In this document: positions 20,489 to 32,881 of the stretch, piece after piece
How the letters are laid out: each line of letters opens with the position of its first letter
Numbering within the stretch: the first letter of the stretch is position 1
Origin: Amycolatopsis arida
Lineage (GTDB): Bacteria > Actinomycetota > Actinomycetes > Mycobacteriales > Pseudonocardiaceae
DNA length: 64,000 bases
Reading direction: 5' to 3'
NCBI RefSeq assembly: GCF_900115565.1
Contig: NZ_FOWW01000002.1
Location: 34,090-98,089 of the forward strand
Translations under genes and position numbers: made by a program
The notes under the pieces: generated by a model
Told to the model about the DNA's origin: nothing
Database searches by the model: none
What the model saw: the letters and a program-made list of their open reading frames with translations, nothing else

Positions 20489-21866
20489 ATGACCTCTGAA
20501 CCGGACGAGGCTCGTGGCAGGGCTGGGCGCCAGCCCGCCGTCGAGCGGGCCGGCGCCCCAGGGGTCGACCCCGACCGCCGCCGCCCGCTGTCGGCGAGCT
20601 ATCTCGGTTTCGTCGGCTCCACGGGGCTGTCGACCCTGGGCGACGCGGCGTGGGTCATCGCCCTGACCACTGCTCTGACCGAACAAGCCGGACCGGCCGC
20701 CGCGGGTGGCCTGCTCGCGTTGTCCGGGCTGCCCCGGCTGGTCGCGCTGCTCGGCGGCGGAGTGCTGGCCGACCGGTTCGGCCCGGCACGGGTCATGGTG
20801 CACGCCGATCTCCTGCGGGCGGTCGTGATGGTCGCCGCGGCCGTCGTGGTGGTTCTCACCGGGCCCTCGGTAGTGGTGCTCACCGTGGCGGCCACCGTGT
20901 TGTCCCTGGTGGGGGCATTGTTCATACCGGCCTCGGGTGCGCTGCGCCCCTGCTGCTGCCGCCGCGCCACCTGGTTCGAGGCAACGCCTTGTACATGATC
21001 GGACTGCGCGCGGGACAGGCCGCGGGGGCCCGGTGGGGGCCGGGCTCATCACACTCGGCGGCGCCGCGCTGGTCGCCGTGGGCAACGCGGTCAGCTTCCT
21101 CGTCTCAGCCGTGGTGCTGGTGTGGATCCGCCGTGGGCACCGACACTCCACCGCCGATGCCGCCGATGCCGCCGATGCCGCCGACGGGTCGCCGCCCGCC
21201 GAGGCGACGGCCGCCAGGGCCCCGCGGGGCCTGCTCGGCCAGCTCACCGAAGGTCTGACCCACGTGGCCCGCCATCCGCTCCTGCGTGTGCTCGTGCTCG
21301 CGGACCTGCTCGTCGAACTGGCCTTGGCTGGCCCCGTGAACATCGGCCTGGTGCTGGTGTCGGACGGCATGGGTGGCGGCCCGACCGGCGCCGGACTGCT
21401 GCTCACCGCCTTCACCGTGGGCACCACCGCGTCCTTCCTGCTGAGCCTCGCCTGGCCGGTCAGGCGGCCGGCCGGGGCGATGCTGGTCGCCAGCACGGCC
21501 GCACTGGGCGCGGTGTTCGGCGCGCTGGCGCTGACGGTGCCGGACGACCCGACCGCCGTCACGGGCGGGACGGCACTGCCGGTCGCCCTCGGCGGCTACG
21601 CGCTTCTGGGAGCGCTCGGCGCCCAGTGCGGGCTGGTGCTCGTCTCGTTGCTGCAGCGCGCCGCGGCACCGGAAGTGCGCGGCCGGGTCATGTCGGTGTT
21701 CGCGCTCATGTCGTTCGGAGCCGTGCCCCTGGGCAACCTGCTCAGCGGTCTGCTCGTCGGTCGGCTGGGGACCGCGGCGATGCTCGGCGTGCACGCGGGC
21801 CTGGCCGCGGTAGCAGCCGGCACGGTGCTGGCCGCCCCCGGTCTGCGCCGCGCGACCTTGGCATGA
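20489..21866 (+). pseudogene. MFS transporter with two frameshifts
   Basis: Major facilitator protein of the MFS_1/MFS_3 drug-export kind, about 458 residues if repaired. The reading changes frame twice: near 20947-20951 (FIPASGALRP then PLLLPPRHLVRGNALYMIGLRAGQAAG) and near 21024-21030 in a G-run (then GGPVGAGLITLGGAALVAVGNAVSFLVS). Each fits loss of a single base, and together they leave two out-of-frame halves. A tandem AlaAsp repeat (GCCGATGCC units, about 21158-21182) lies in the cytoplasmic loop. Either a real pseudogene or two assembly errors. Confidence 0.75.
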
Positions 21867-22046
21867 CCGGCCGGCCCGCCGCCGGACTCGACCCGGGCGG
21901 GGGGACCTGGCCACCGCTCCCCGTCCCGCGGGAGCTGCTCGACACGGGCGGGACCACTTCGGCCGAGTCATCACCCCCGTAGCCACCGACCACCGCACCC
22001 GCGCCTACGTCCAGCACTCGCGAGGCGGCCGGAGCGTCTCCCGCCG

Positions 22047-23225
22047 TCACCGAAGCACCTGGTCGCGCCGGCCGTCCGCGATCACACCGCGCAGGGGGAA
22101 GGCGGCGACCAGTGCGACCGCGACGAGGAGTCCGCTCGCCCAGAGGGGCCCGAGGTCCCCCGCCACGGTGCCGAGTGTGCTCGCGGCGATGAGCGGCCCG
22201 ACGGCGGCACCGACGTTGAGTGCCGCGGTCGCGTACGACCCGGCCATGGTGGGGGCTCCCGCCGCCTCGTACAGCACCCGGGTGATCAGCGTGCCGCCCA
22301 CCGCGAACGACAGCGCGCCCTGCCCGAACACGAGGACGAGCAGAGCGGCCGGCTCCTCGGCCAGCACGGCCAGGGCCAACCAGCCGGCGAGCAGCAGTGG
22401 ACCGCCGACCGCGATGACCAGGCCGGGGCGCTGGTCGGACAGCCGTCCGGCGAGGGTGACACCGGCGAAGGAACCGGCGCCGAAGAGCACCAGAACGACG
22501 GAGATCCACAGCTCGCCCAGCCCGGCGGTGCCGGTCACGACGGGGGCGAGAAAGGTGAAGCTTCCGAAGGTCGCCGCGTTCACCAGCGCGCCGAGCAGCA
22601 TGACCAGGATCAGCCGTGGCCGCCCGAGCTGAGCGAGCTCCGATCGCAGCGCCGGCCCGCCCGTTTCGCCTTCCCGGACCGGGCGCGCCGGGATCCCGCG
22701 GAGGATGCCGACGGCCGCGGGCAGGCAGAGGACGGCGACGGCCCAGAACGTCGCCCGCCACCCGAGCACCGTGCCCAGAACCGAGCCGCCGGGGACCCCG
22801 GCGACCGTGGCCAGCGTCGTGCCCGACAGCAGCACGGCGAGCGCGCGCCCCTTCGCGCCGGGAGGGACCAGCGTGGCGGCGGTCGCCAGCGCCACGGCGA
22901 GAAACCCCGCGTTCGCGACGGCCGCGACCACGCGGGTCGCGAACAGGACCGGGAAGCTCGAGGCGGCGGCGCCGATGGCGTGGGCCGCCGAGAACACGAG
23001 GACGAACCCGAGGAGGCTGGATCGTCCGGGCCGATTGCGGGCGAGCGCGGCCATCAACGGGGCGCCGACGATCATTCCGATCGCGAACGCCGACGTGAGC
23101 GTGCCCGCTGCCCCGACGGTCACGTCGAGGTCCGAGGCGAGGTCCGGCACGAGGCCGGCGAGCATGAACTCCAAGGTACCCATGGCGAAGACCGCCATGG
23201 CGAGCAGGTAGAGCGCGAGAGGCAT
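22047..23225 (-). CDS. cmx: Cmx/CmrA-type chloramphenicol efflux MFS transporter
   Basis: A 392-residue, 12-helix drug/H+ antiporter of the inner membrane. It opens MPLALYLLAMAVFAMGTLEFMLAGLVPDLASDLDVTVGAAGTLTSAFAIGM and contains VLLSGTTLATVAGVPGGSVLG (antiporter motif C region) and TRVLYEAAGAPTMAGSYATAALNVGAAVGPL, all typical of Cml/Cmx exporters from Streptomyces and Corynebacterium. GGAG lies 7 nt before the ATG. Convergent with the broken MFS gene. Actual resistance level cannot be read from sequence. Confidence 0.85.
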   Translation of the reverse strand: MPLALYLLAMAVFAMGTLEFMLAGLVPDLASDLDVTVGAAGTLTSAFAIGMIVGAPLMAALARNRPGRSSLLGFVLVFSAAHAIGAAASSFPVLFATRVVAAVANAGFLAVALATAATLVPPGAKGRALAVLLSGTTLATVAGVPGGSVLGTVLGWRATFWAVAVLCLPAAVGILRGIPARPVREGETGGPALRSELAQLGRPRLILVMLLGALVNAATFGSFTFLAPVVTGTAGLGELWISVVLVLFGAGSFAGVTLAGRLSDQRPGLVIAVGGPLLLAGWLALAVLAEEPAALLVLVFGQGALSFAVGGTLITRVLYEAAGAPTMAGSYATAALNVGAAVGPLIAASTLGTVAGDLGPLWASGLLVAVALVAAFPLRGVIADGRRDQVLR

Positions 23226-23349
23226 CGAGTGGCTCCGAGGTGAGGAGAAGCGCGAGAAAGAGGCGTCTCGTCACCGCGGTCAGCACCCACGGGCGCACCC
23301 GTCCGGCCGCGGACGCGGCGGACGGTAGAACGACGAACTCAGTGGTTCA

Positions 23350-23378
23350 GGGGGCTGACGGCGTGACCGAAAGCCCCC
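23350..23378. terminator. Small hairpin upstream of cmx
   Basis: GGGGGCT (23350-23356) and AGCCCCC (23372-23378) form a 7-bp stem with a 15-nt loop in the 283-bp gap between cmx and the divergent membrane gene. Could be a weak terminator or part of cmx control; no T-run. Confidence 0.3.
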
Positions 23379-23508
23379 ACCGTGAACGCCTCGGGGCTCG
23401 ACATGAGCCGCACGGTACCCGACCGGTGCCCGTCGAAGCACTTCCGTTTCCCGCGCGGCGAGCCGTGTCACCTCCGCCGTGTTCCGCGGCATCTAGCATC
23501 GGGTGGCG

Positions 23509-24117
23509 ATGAGCGAACCCGACCGGTCCGTGGGGGACACCCGTGCCGAGCGGCTCGAGGCCCGCCTGACCGTTCCGGTCCTGCTCGCGGCGCTGGTGTC
23601 CGTTCCCGCCGTGTTCCTGACCACGGCCGAGGGACCGGCGGCCGACGTGGGCCGGGTGCTCAACTGGGCGTCACTGGTCGTGCTCGCCGGCGAGTCGCTC
23701 GTGCTGCTCTGGCTCAGCCGGAACGTGCCGTCCTGGCTGAGCCGGCACCGGTGGAAGCTGGCGGTGCTCGTCGTGGCGGTCCCCGCCGTGGTGTTCGTGG
23801 TCGGGCCGGCCCAGGTGCTCCGGCTGCTCCTGTCCCTCGGCGCGCTGCGCGTGCTGCGGGTGGGCCGGATCGTCCGGGCCGGAAGGGTGATCCGCCGCCG
23901 GGCCGGGCTCGGCACCCGGCCCGGGAGATGGCTGCTCGGCGGCGCCGGCGCGCTCGCCGTCGCGTTCACCGCGATCGTGCTGGCCGACCCCACTTCGCGC
24001 AGCCGGCGGCTGGTCGAGTGGGTGCTCCGCCACCTCGGTGTGGCGCCGGCCCTGCTCGGTGGGCTCGTGCTCGCGATCGCCGCGACCCTGCTGCTCCTCC
24101 GCCGGCGCCGGCGCTAG
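23509..24117 (+). CDS. Voltage-sensor-like membrane protein without pore
   Basis: A 202-residue protein. Four helices resemble S1-S4 of voltage-gated channels: PVLLAALVSVPAVFL; VLNWASLVVLAGESLVLLWL with an acidic residue; WKLAVLVVAVPAVVFVV; and an S4-like helix ALRVLRVGRIVRAGRVIRR with Arg at every third position (about 105-125). Two further helices follow, but no TVGYGD-like selectivity filter. Start ATG 23509 (TAGCAT lies 9 nt upstream); GTG 23503 is an alternative. Ion transport is not established. Confidence 0.6.
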   Translation: MSEPDRSVGDTRAERLEARLTVPVLLAALVSVPAVFLTTAEGPAADVGRVLNWASLVVLAGESLVLLWLSRNVPSWLSRHRWKLAVLVVAVPAVVFVVGPAQVLRLLLSLGALRVLRVGRIVRAGRVIRRRAGLGTRPGRWLLGGAGALAVAFTAIVLADPTSRSRRLVEWVLRHLGVAPALLGGLVLAIAATLLLLRRRRR

Positions 24118-24145
24118 TGGCGCTAGTCCCGGCTGCGTTCGCGAC

Positions 24146-27057
<2,912 letters not shown>

Positions 27058-27066
27058 CCTCCCTTG

Positions 27067-28107
27067 CTACCAGCCTTCCGGCGGCTCCACGAACGCCGTG
27101 CCCAGATCGCGGGTGAGCGCCAGCGCCCGGCGCGTCCACTCCGGGCTCGCACCGGCGAGGCCGCACGCGGTGGTGGGCATCGCCCGCTCGGCCAGGATCG
27201 ACCGGGCGAAGCCGAGCCGGTCGACCAGCCGCAGCGCCGGCCCTGCCGCGTCGCGCAGGGTGGGCCACTCCCCTTCCGGCGTCTCGCCCGGCAGCAGGCC
27301 GAGCAGCAGCACGACACCGGCGTCCCACGCCTCGCCGAGCTGGTCGAGGAGGCCGCCCGGCGCGCCGTCGAGCGTCCTGGCATCGAGGGCGAGCGCCCCG
27401 GCCCCTGCCGAGCGGAGCAGCGCCACCGGCGGCCGGGGCGCGCAGCAGTGCACCACCACCGGCTGACCGGTGGCGCGCTCGGCCGCGGTGACCACCCCGG
27501 CCAGCAGGTCCCGCGCCTCGGGCTCGGGGACCGCCGGCACGGTCTCGTAACCGGACGGCGTGGGCAGCGCACCGGCGAGCACCTCGGGCAGCGTGGGCTC
27601 GTCGAGCTGCACCACCACCCTCGCGCCGGTCCGCTGGGCGAGCTCGGCGACGTGCCGGCCGAGGCCCTCGACCAGCGACTCGGTGAACTCGCGCACGGCG
27701 CCGCGGTCGGTGAGCACCCGGTGCCCGCGGGGCAGCTCGATCCCGGCGGCCAGCGTCCACGGGCCGGCCACCTGGGTCTTGATCACCGGTGGGGTGGCGC
27801 CGGCGCGCTGCCGGGCGTCGTCGAGCGCGTCGAGGTCCCAGCGCAGCAGGTCGACCGCCCTGCGGTGGTCGTGGCCGGGCTTCGCGGTGACCCGGTAGCC
27901 GGAGGGCACCACGTCGACGGCCAGGTCCACCAGCATCGCGGCGGTGCGGCCGAGCAGGTCGGCGCCGACGCCGCGGGCCGGCAGCTCGGGCAGGAACGGC
28001 AGGTCGGGCAGCTCACCGAGGACGATCGCGGCGGTCTCGGCCGGGTCGGTGCCGGGCATCGACCCGATGCCGGTCGCCGCGCCGGGCGGCCAGGTCTGTT
28101 CGCGCAC
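27067..28107 (-). CDS. MetE-like (cobalamin-independent methionine synthase) family protein
   Basis: A 346-residue TIM-barrel protein resembling the C-terminal catalytic half of MetE: GIGSMPGTDPAETA at the start, VKTQ-type IKTQVAGPWTLA near 108, QLDEPTLPE near 165, HCCAPRPP (zinc-type His-Cys) near 215, and a late CGLA near 318. It is too short for full MetE and matches Rv3015c, which also lies between ligA and mnmA. It may be a methyltransferase with another acceptor. GTG start; 9 bp downstream of it lies the 246-aa gene. Confidence 0.8.
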   Translation of the reverse strand: MREQTWPPGAATGIGSMPGTDPAETAAIVLGELPDLPFLPELPARGVGADLLGRTAAMLVDLAVDVVPSGYRVTAKPGHDHRRAVDLLRWDLDALDDARQRAGATPPVIKTQVAGPWTLAAGIELPRGHRVLTDRGAVREFTESLVEGLGRHVAELAQRTGARVVVQLDEPTLPEVLAGALPTPSGYETVPAVPEPEARDLLAGVVTAAERATGQPVVVHCCAPRPPVALLRSAGAGALALDARTLDGAPGGLLDQLGEAWDAGVVLLLGLLPGETPEGEWPTLRDAAGPALRLVDRLGFARSILAERAMPTTACGLAGASPEWTRRALALTRDLGTAFVEPPEGW

Positions 28108-28131
28108 ACCGACAGTGTGGTCATCGCCGGG

Positions 28132-29550
28132 TCACACGCTCAACGGGGTCAGCACCGGACGGGGCGCCCGCTCGTGCAGCACCGCCAGCGCCTCCCGGAC
28201 GTGCTCGGCGTGCGAGCGGTGGGAGAGCACGCACAGCCGGAGCAGGTACCGCCCTTCGACAGTGGTGCCGGAAAGGTAGATCCGGCCCTCGGCGTTGACC
28301 TCGTCCAGCAACCGGTGGTTGGCGTCATCGGCGGCACCACCGGCACCGGCGAGCGCGAAGCAGACCGTCGACAACTGCGGCGGGTACGGGCATTCGAAAG
28401 CACCGCGCGCGGTCAGCTCGGAATACGCGAACCGGGCGAGGTCCAGTTTCTCGTCGAGTGCCGCGCGGAAAGCGCCGACCCCGTGCAGCCACAGCGGCAG
28501 CCACAGCCGCAGCCCGCGGCATTCCCGGGTGAGCTCGGGGCCGTGGTCGGCGTAGTGCGGTACCGGCGGCGCCGGCAGGTCCTGCAGGTAGGCACCGGTG
28601 TCGGCGTGCGCGGCGCGCAGCACGCCGGGGTCGCGGACCAGCAACATGCCCGTGCCGTAGGGCGCGAACAGCGACTTGTGCGGGTCCACGACCAGCGAGT
28701 CGGCCGCCTCGATGCCGCGCAGCACCGCCCTGCCCCGCTCGGTGAGCTGGAAGAAGCCGCCGTACGCGGCGTCGACGTGGAACCACAGACCCTCCCTGGC
28801 GGCGACCCCGCCGACCTCGGGCAGCGGGTCCACCGTGCCGGTGCTGGTGGTTCCGGCGTTGGCCACCACCAGGAACGGTCGCGCCCCACGGTCCCGGTCG
28901 GCGGCGATCATGGCGGCCAGCGCCGCGGGATCCATCCGCAGCCGGGCGTCGGTCGGCACGGTGCGCACGGCGGATGCGGGGAAGCCGGCGATCCTGGCCG
29001 CCTTGGCCACCGAGTAGTGCGTGTGCGCCGTGGCGTAGAGGGTGCCGTCGGCGAAGGTCTCGCCGAGCCGGTCGTGCCGGGCGGCGACCAGCGCGGACAG
29101 GTGCGCCGTGGAGCCGCCGGTGGTGATGATCCCGCCGGCGCCGGCCGGGAGCCCGAACTCCCCGCACAGCCAGCGGATGACGCCGTCCTCCATCGCGACC
29201 AGCGCCGGGGAGAACCCGGCCAGCCCCGTGGACCGGTTGAGCGCGCGGACCAGCAGCTCGGCCACGGCCGAGGTGTAGAGGCCGCCGGAGGGGACGTAGC
29301 CGAAGTACCGCGGGCCCGCCGTCTCCAGACCCTCGCCGGCGGCGTCGCGGAACAGCGCGAGCGCCGTGGCGAGGTCACGCCCGTGCTCGGCGGGCGGCTC
29401 GGCGATGAGGGAGTACCGGTCCGCCCAGGGGCGGAACGTCGATGCCGGCGCGTCCGGGAACGCGCCGACCATGTCGGTGACGAGCTGCAGTGCCGCCCGG
29501 CCGATGTCAAGCATGTCGGCCGGGTCGGGCTCGAGAGGAAAACCAGCCAC
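28132..29550 (-). CDS. PLP-dependent group II (aromatic-type) amino acid decarboxylase
   Basis: A 472-residue fold-type I PLP enzyme. The PLP lysine is in DSLVVDPHKSLFAPYGTG (about 300). Other family motifs: GGSTAHLSALVAARHDRL, NAGTTSTGTVDPLPE and WFHVDAAYGGFF. Members decarboxylate Phe/Tyr/Trp/DOPA or glutamate; the substrate is not evident. A small-molecule amine product would suit secondary metabolism, but no cluster is present. GTG start with GAGAGG about 12 nt upstream. Confidence 0.9.
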   Translation of the reverse strand: MAGFPLEPDPADMLDIGRAALQLVTDMVGAFPDAPASTFRPWADRYSLIAEPPAEHGRDLATALALFRDAAGEGLETAGPRYFGYVPSGGLYTSAVAELLVRALNRSTGLAGFSPALVAMEDGVIRWLCGEFGLPAGAGGIITTGGSTAHLSALVAARHDRLGETFADGTLYATAHTHYSVAKAARIAGFPASAVRTVPTDARLRMDPAALAAMIAADRDRGARPFLVVANAGTTSTGTVDPLPEVGGVAAREGLWFHVDAAYGGFFQLTERGRAVLRGIEAADSLVVDPHKSLFAPYGTGMLLVRDPGVLRAAHADTGAYLQDLPAPPVPHYADHGPELTRECRGLRLWLPLWLHGVGAFRAALDEKLDLARFAYSELTARGAFECPYPPQLSTVCFALAGAGGAADDANHRLLDEVNAEGRIYLSGTTVEGRYLLRLCVLSHRSHAEHVREALAVLHERAPRPVLTPLSV

Positions 29551-29891
29551 ACGCCAATTTGTACTCCCCGGTAACCGCGCCGACTAACAAGAAAACTGTG
29601 ACGTACGGCGCAGCGTCAAAATTTACTGAGGTCGGCAAAGAATGATTAAAGGAAAGGGTATTCTCGAGCCATTTTCCGGGGCGGCGCGCCAATGCCGGGT
29701 AATCGATTGTCCCGGTGGCGGGAGGATCGCGCGCGGGTAACCGGCCGGGGTGCCGGATCGTGGGATACCGGGCGGTCTGTGCGTGACCCACGTCTCATCG
29801 ACCTCCTGCCCACGCCCGATCCCTGGTCGAATCGGACGAGCCGGACCGGAGGCGCCCGGCCGAGGACGAGGACGAGGACGACGAGGTCATC
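29551..29891. other. Divergent intergenic region, comparatively AT-rich
   Basis: 341 bp between the divergent decarboxylase and MBL genes. The 29551-29680 half is clearly less GC-rich than its surroundings (runs such as CAAAATTTACT and AATGATTAAAGG), as expected for promoter DNA. No clear -35/-10 pair or operator was assigned. Confidence 0.5.
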
Positions 29892-30932
29892 GTGGAACCG
29901 CTTGCCGAGGACAGCACCCGCCACTGGGCCGAGCCGGGCACCTACGAGGTCGCGCCGGACGTGTACCGGATCCCGCTGCCGATCCCGGACGCCGGGCTGC
30001 GCGCCGTGAACGTGTACGCGATCACCGGCGGATCCGGGATCGCACTGGTGGACGCCGGATGGGCCACCCCGGAGGCCAGGGAGGCACTGCGCGCCGGCCT
30101 CGCCGCACTCGGCGGCGAGCTCGCCGACGTCCGGGAAGTGTTGGTCACCCACATGCACGGCGACCACTACACGCAGGCCGTGACGCTGCGCCGGGAGTTC
30201 GGCTGCCGGGTCACCCTCGGCGAGTTCGAGAAGGCGTCGGTGCGGGCCTCGTCGTCGGCCGCGCGGACGATGTTCGGCGCGCAGGCCGCACTGCTGCGCC
30301 GGTGCGGCGCCGAGCCGATGGCCGACGAGCTGCGGGCCACTTTCGGGACCGGCCCTCGGCACACCGCCGAGCTGTACGACCCGCCGGACGAGTGGCTCGC
30401 CGAGGGGCCGCGGACCGTGCCGTCCGGCCGGAGGCTCGAGGTGGTGCACACCCCCGGGCACACCGCGGGCCACGTCGTGTTCGTCGACGGCGCCGCCGGG
30501 CTGCTCTTCTCCGGCGACCACGTGCTGCCGCACATCACGCCGTCGATCGGGTTCGAGCCCGAGCCGGTGGAGCTGCCGCTGCGGGACTTCCTCGACTCGC
30601 TGCGCCGGGTGCGGACCATGCCCGACCGGCGGCTGCTGCCCGCGCACGGCCCGGTGACCGGCAGCGCGCATAGCCGGGTCGACGAGCTGCTGGCGCACCA
30701 TGACCGCCGGCTCGAGCTCACCGCGCGGGCCGTCGCCGCCGGGTCCCGCACCGCGTTCGCCGCGGCACACGAGCTGACCTGGACCCGGCGCGGGCGCCGG
30801 CTGCCCGAGTTGGACCTGTTCAACCGCATGCTCGCGGTGATCGAGACCAAGTCCCACCTCGACCTGCTGGTGGCCGAGGACCGGCTGGCGATGACCGAGC
30901 TCGACGGCGTGCGCCACTACACCCCGAGCTGA
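29892..30932 (+). CDS. MBL-fold metallo-hydrolase
   Basis: A 346-residue cytoplasmic hydrolase. The metal motif THMHGDHYTQ is near residue 91; further ligands are HTPGHTAGHVVF (about 190) and SGDHVLP (about 213), with HGPV near 255. The C-terminal 80 residues are a winged-helix-like tail (DELLAHHDRRLELTARAV...), the LACTB2/YflN-type arrangement. Substrate unknown. GTG start follows an acidic GAGGACGAGGACGACGAGG stretch that can serve as ribosome-binding sequence. Confidence 0.88.
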   Translation: MEPLAEDSTRHWAEPGTYEVAPDVYRIPLPIPDAGLRAVNVYAITGGSGIALVDAGWATPEAREALRAGLAALGGELADVREVLVTHMHGDHYTQAVTLRREFGCRVTLGEFEKASVRASSSAARTMFGAQAALLRRCGAEPMADELRATFGTGPRHTAELYDPPDEWLAEGPRTVPSGRRLEVVHTPGHTAGHVVFVDGAAGLLFSGDHVLPHITPSIGFEPEPVELPLRDFLDSLRRVRTMPDRRLLPAHGPVTGSAHSRVDELLAHHDRRLELTARAVAAGSRTAFAAAHELTWTRRGRRLPELDLFNRMLAVIETKSHLDLLVAEDRLAMTELDGVRHYTPS

Positions 30933-30969
30933 CCCGGCCGACGCGAAGCCGGGAAGGTGGCCTCGCGGG

Positions 30970-32493
30970 TCAGCCGCCGAAGCGGTCGCGCAGCTCGCGC
31001 TTGAGGATCTTGCCGGAGGCGTTGCGCGGCAGGTCGTCGACGAAGCGCACGGCCTTGGGCACCTTGAACCCCGACAGCCGCTCCCGCGCGTGCGCGATCA
31101 GCTCGTCGGCGGTGACCGCCGACTTGGCCACCACCACGGCGGTGACCGCCTCGATCCACTTCTCGTCGGGCAGCCCGACCACCGCGACCTCGGCCACTGC
31201 CGGGTGCGTGTACAGCGCGTCCTCGACCTCCCGCGAGGCGACCAGCACCCCACCGGTGTTGATCACGTCCTTGATCCGGTCGACGACGGAGAGGTAGCCC
31301 TCCTCGTCGATCCGCACCAGGTCGCCGGAGTGGAACCAGCCGTCCCGGAACGCCTCCGCGGTCTCCTCCGGCTTGTCCCAGTAGCCGACGGCCAACTGCG
31401 GCGACCGGTAGACGACCTCACCCATCCCGCCGGGCGGGACGTCGGCGCCGGAGGAGTCCACCACCCGCAGTTCGACGAACAGCACGGCGCGACCCGCTGA
31501 GTCCGGCCGCTCGGCGTGCTCCTCCGGCCGCAGGATCGTGGCCAGCGGCCCGATCTCCGACTGCCCGAAGCAGTTGTAGAACCCCAGCTCCGGCATCGCC
31601 GCGCGGAGCTTCTCCAGCACCGGGCCGGGCATGATCGAGGCACCGTAGTAGGCCTTGCGCAGCGCGCCGAGGTCCAGCCGGGCGAAGTCGGGGTGGTTGG
31701 CCAGCGCCACCCACAGCGTGGGGGCGGCGAAGAACGCCCGGTGCCTCTCCTCGGCGATCCGGCGCAGGATCTCCCCGGGATCGGGCACCTCGAGCAGCCG
31801 GTTGGTGGCCCCCACGGCCAGCCACGGCAGGAGGAACACGTGCATCTGCGCGCTGTGGTAGAGCGGCATGACGTGCAGCGGCTCGTCGTGCTCGGTGAGG
31901 TCCAGCCCGACGATGCACGAGAGGTACTCGTGCACCAGCGCGCGGTGGGTCATCATCGCGCCCTTGGGGCGGGACGTGGTGCCGGAGGTGTAGAGCAGCT
32001 GGGCGAGATCGGTGTCGGCCACCTCGACGTCCAGCTCCGGCACGTCGCCGGCGCCGGCGACGGCGAGCAGCGAGTCGGCGTCGTCCTGCAACGGCAGCAC
32101 GTGCCGCAGCCGGAGGTCCCCGGCGAGCGCGTCGACCGCGTCGCGCAGGTCGGGGTCCACCAGCGCGACCGTGCTGCCGGACTGCTCCACGAGGTAGGCC
32201 AGCTCGGCGCCGGTGAGGTTGTAGTTGACCGGCACGTGCACCAGGCCCGCGCGGGCACAGGCGAGGAAGCCGATCAGGTAGCCGTCGGAGTTCCGGCCGT
32301 AGGCGGCGACCCGGTCGCCCTGGCGCAGGCCCAGGCCCAGCAGGTGCGCGGCGGCCCGGCTGACCGCGGCGTCCAGCTCGGCGTAGGTCCACTCCCGGTC
32401 GGCGAAGCGGAGCGCGACCCTGCGGGGCACGCGGGCGGCGCTGCGCCGCAGGACGTCCGCGACGGTGCTGGACCGGATCAGGGCGGTGTTCAT
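30970..32493 (-). CDS. Acyl-CoA synthetase (FadD-like)
   Basis: ANL-superfamily adenylate-forming enzyme, 507 residues, ATP + acid + CoA to acyl-CoA. AMP motif LLYTSGTTSRPKGAMMTH (about 163-180), GYWDKPEETAEAFRDGWFHSGDL near 370, hinge VDRIKDVINTGG and catalytic lysine in NASGKILKREL near the C-terminus. The size suits medium-chain or aromatic acyl substrates. Start ATG 32493 with GGGAGG 4 nt upstream. Confidence 0.9.
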   Translation of the reverse strand: MNTALIRSSTVADVLRRSAARVPRRVALRFADREWTYAELDAAVSRAAAHLLGLGLRQGDRVAAYGRNSDGYLIGFLACARAGLVHVPVNYNLTGAELAYLVEQSGSTVALVDPDLRDAVDALAGDLRLRHVLPLQDDADSLLAVAGAGDVPELDVEVADTDLAQLLYTSGTTSRPKGAMMTHRALVHEYLSCIVGLDLTEHDEPLHVMPLYHSAQMHVFLLPWLAVGATNRLLEVPDPGEILRRIAEERHRAFFAAPTLWVALANHPDFARLDLGALRKAYYGASIMPGPVLEKLRAAMPELGFYNCFGQSEIGPLATILRPEEHAERPDSAGRAVLFVELRVVDSSGADVPPGGMGEVVYRSPQLAVGYWDKPEETAEAFRDGWFHSGDLVRIDEEGYLSVVDRIKDVINTGGVLVASREVEDALYTHPAVAEVAVVGLPDEKWIEAVTAVVVAKSAVTADELIAHARERLSGFKVPKAVRFVDDLPRNASGKILKRELRDRFGG

Positions 32494-32665
32494 CGAGCCT
32501 CCCGTGGCGCCGTTGCCGTCCCCCGGTGAGATCAACACTAACCGCGCGGGGGGTGGCCCTGTCGACGTTCGCCGGCCCGTGTCGGAGGCTGCCCACCCGC
32601 GGCCGGTCACCGTGGGTCAGCGCGGAGTACGCTGCGTCAGATCCGAGGGACGAAGGACGGCGACG

Positions 32666-32863
32666 ATGATCGACTGGTGTTACAGCACCGCCTCGCGTTG
32701 CTGCCACTGCGACCAGCGGGCGTGCTTCCCGGACGAGCGGACCGCGGATCGCTTCGTCACCAAGTCCGAGCGGAGGCTGGTGTCCTTCGCCTGCCCGGTC
32801 GGCAACGGCTGGCACGTGATCTACCCCGCCGTCGAGCTCAAGGCGTCCGTGCCACGGCGCTGA
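32666..32863 (+). CDS. Small cysteine-rich (zinc-ribbon-like) protein, 65 aa
   Basis: Reads MIDWCYSTASRCCHCDQRACFPDERTADRF... FACPVGNGWHVIYP. Pairs CCHC/C and a late CP-GWH pattern resemble small actinobacterial zinc-ribbon proteins in which a C-x2-C knuckle and a terminal C-P-x-G-x-GWH half form one metal site. AAGGACGG precedes the ATG. 18 bp before the acetyltransferase gene, so possibly one transcript. Confidence 0.65.
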   Translation: MIDWCYSTASRCCHCDQRACFPDERTADRFVTKSERRLVSFACPVGNGWHVIYPAVELKASVPRR

Positions 32864-32881
32864 GCGCGCGATACTTCCGGC

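Noticed and set aside
23226..23300. Leader peptide for cmx (MRPWVLTAVTRRLFLALLLTS)
   Set aside because: The frame is open and hydrophobic just before cmx but has no ribosome site I trust, and it continues as a shadow through cmx rather than stopping.
28132..32493. Secondary-metabolite cluster (decarboxylase, MBL, acyl-CoA ligase)
   Set aside because: No carrier protein, NRPS/PKS or tailoring set; the genes are oriented separately with wide gaps.
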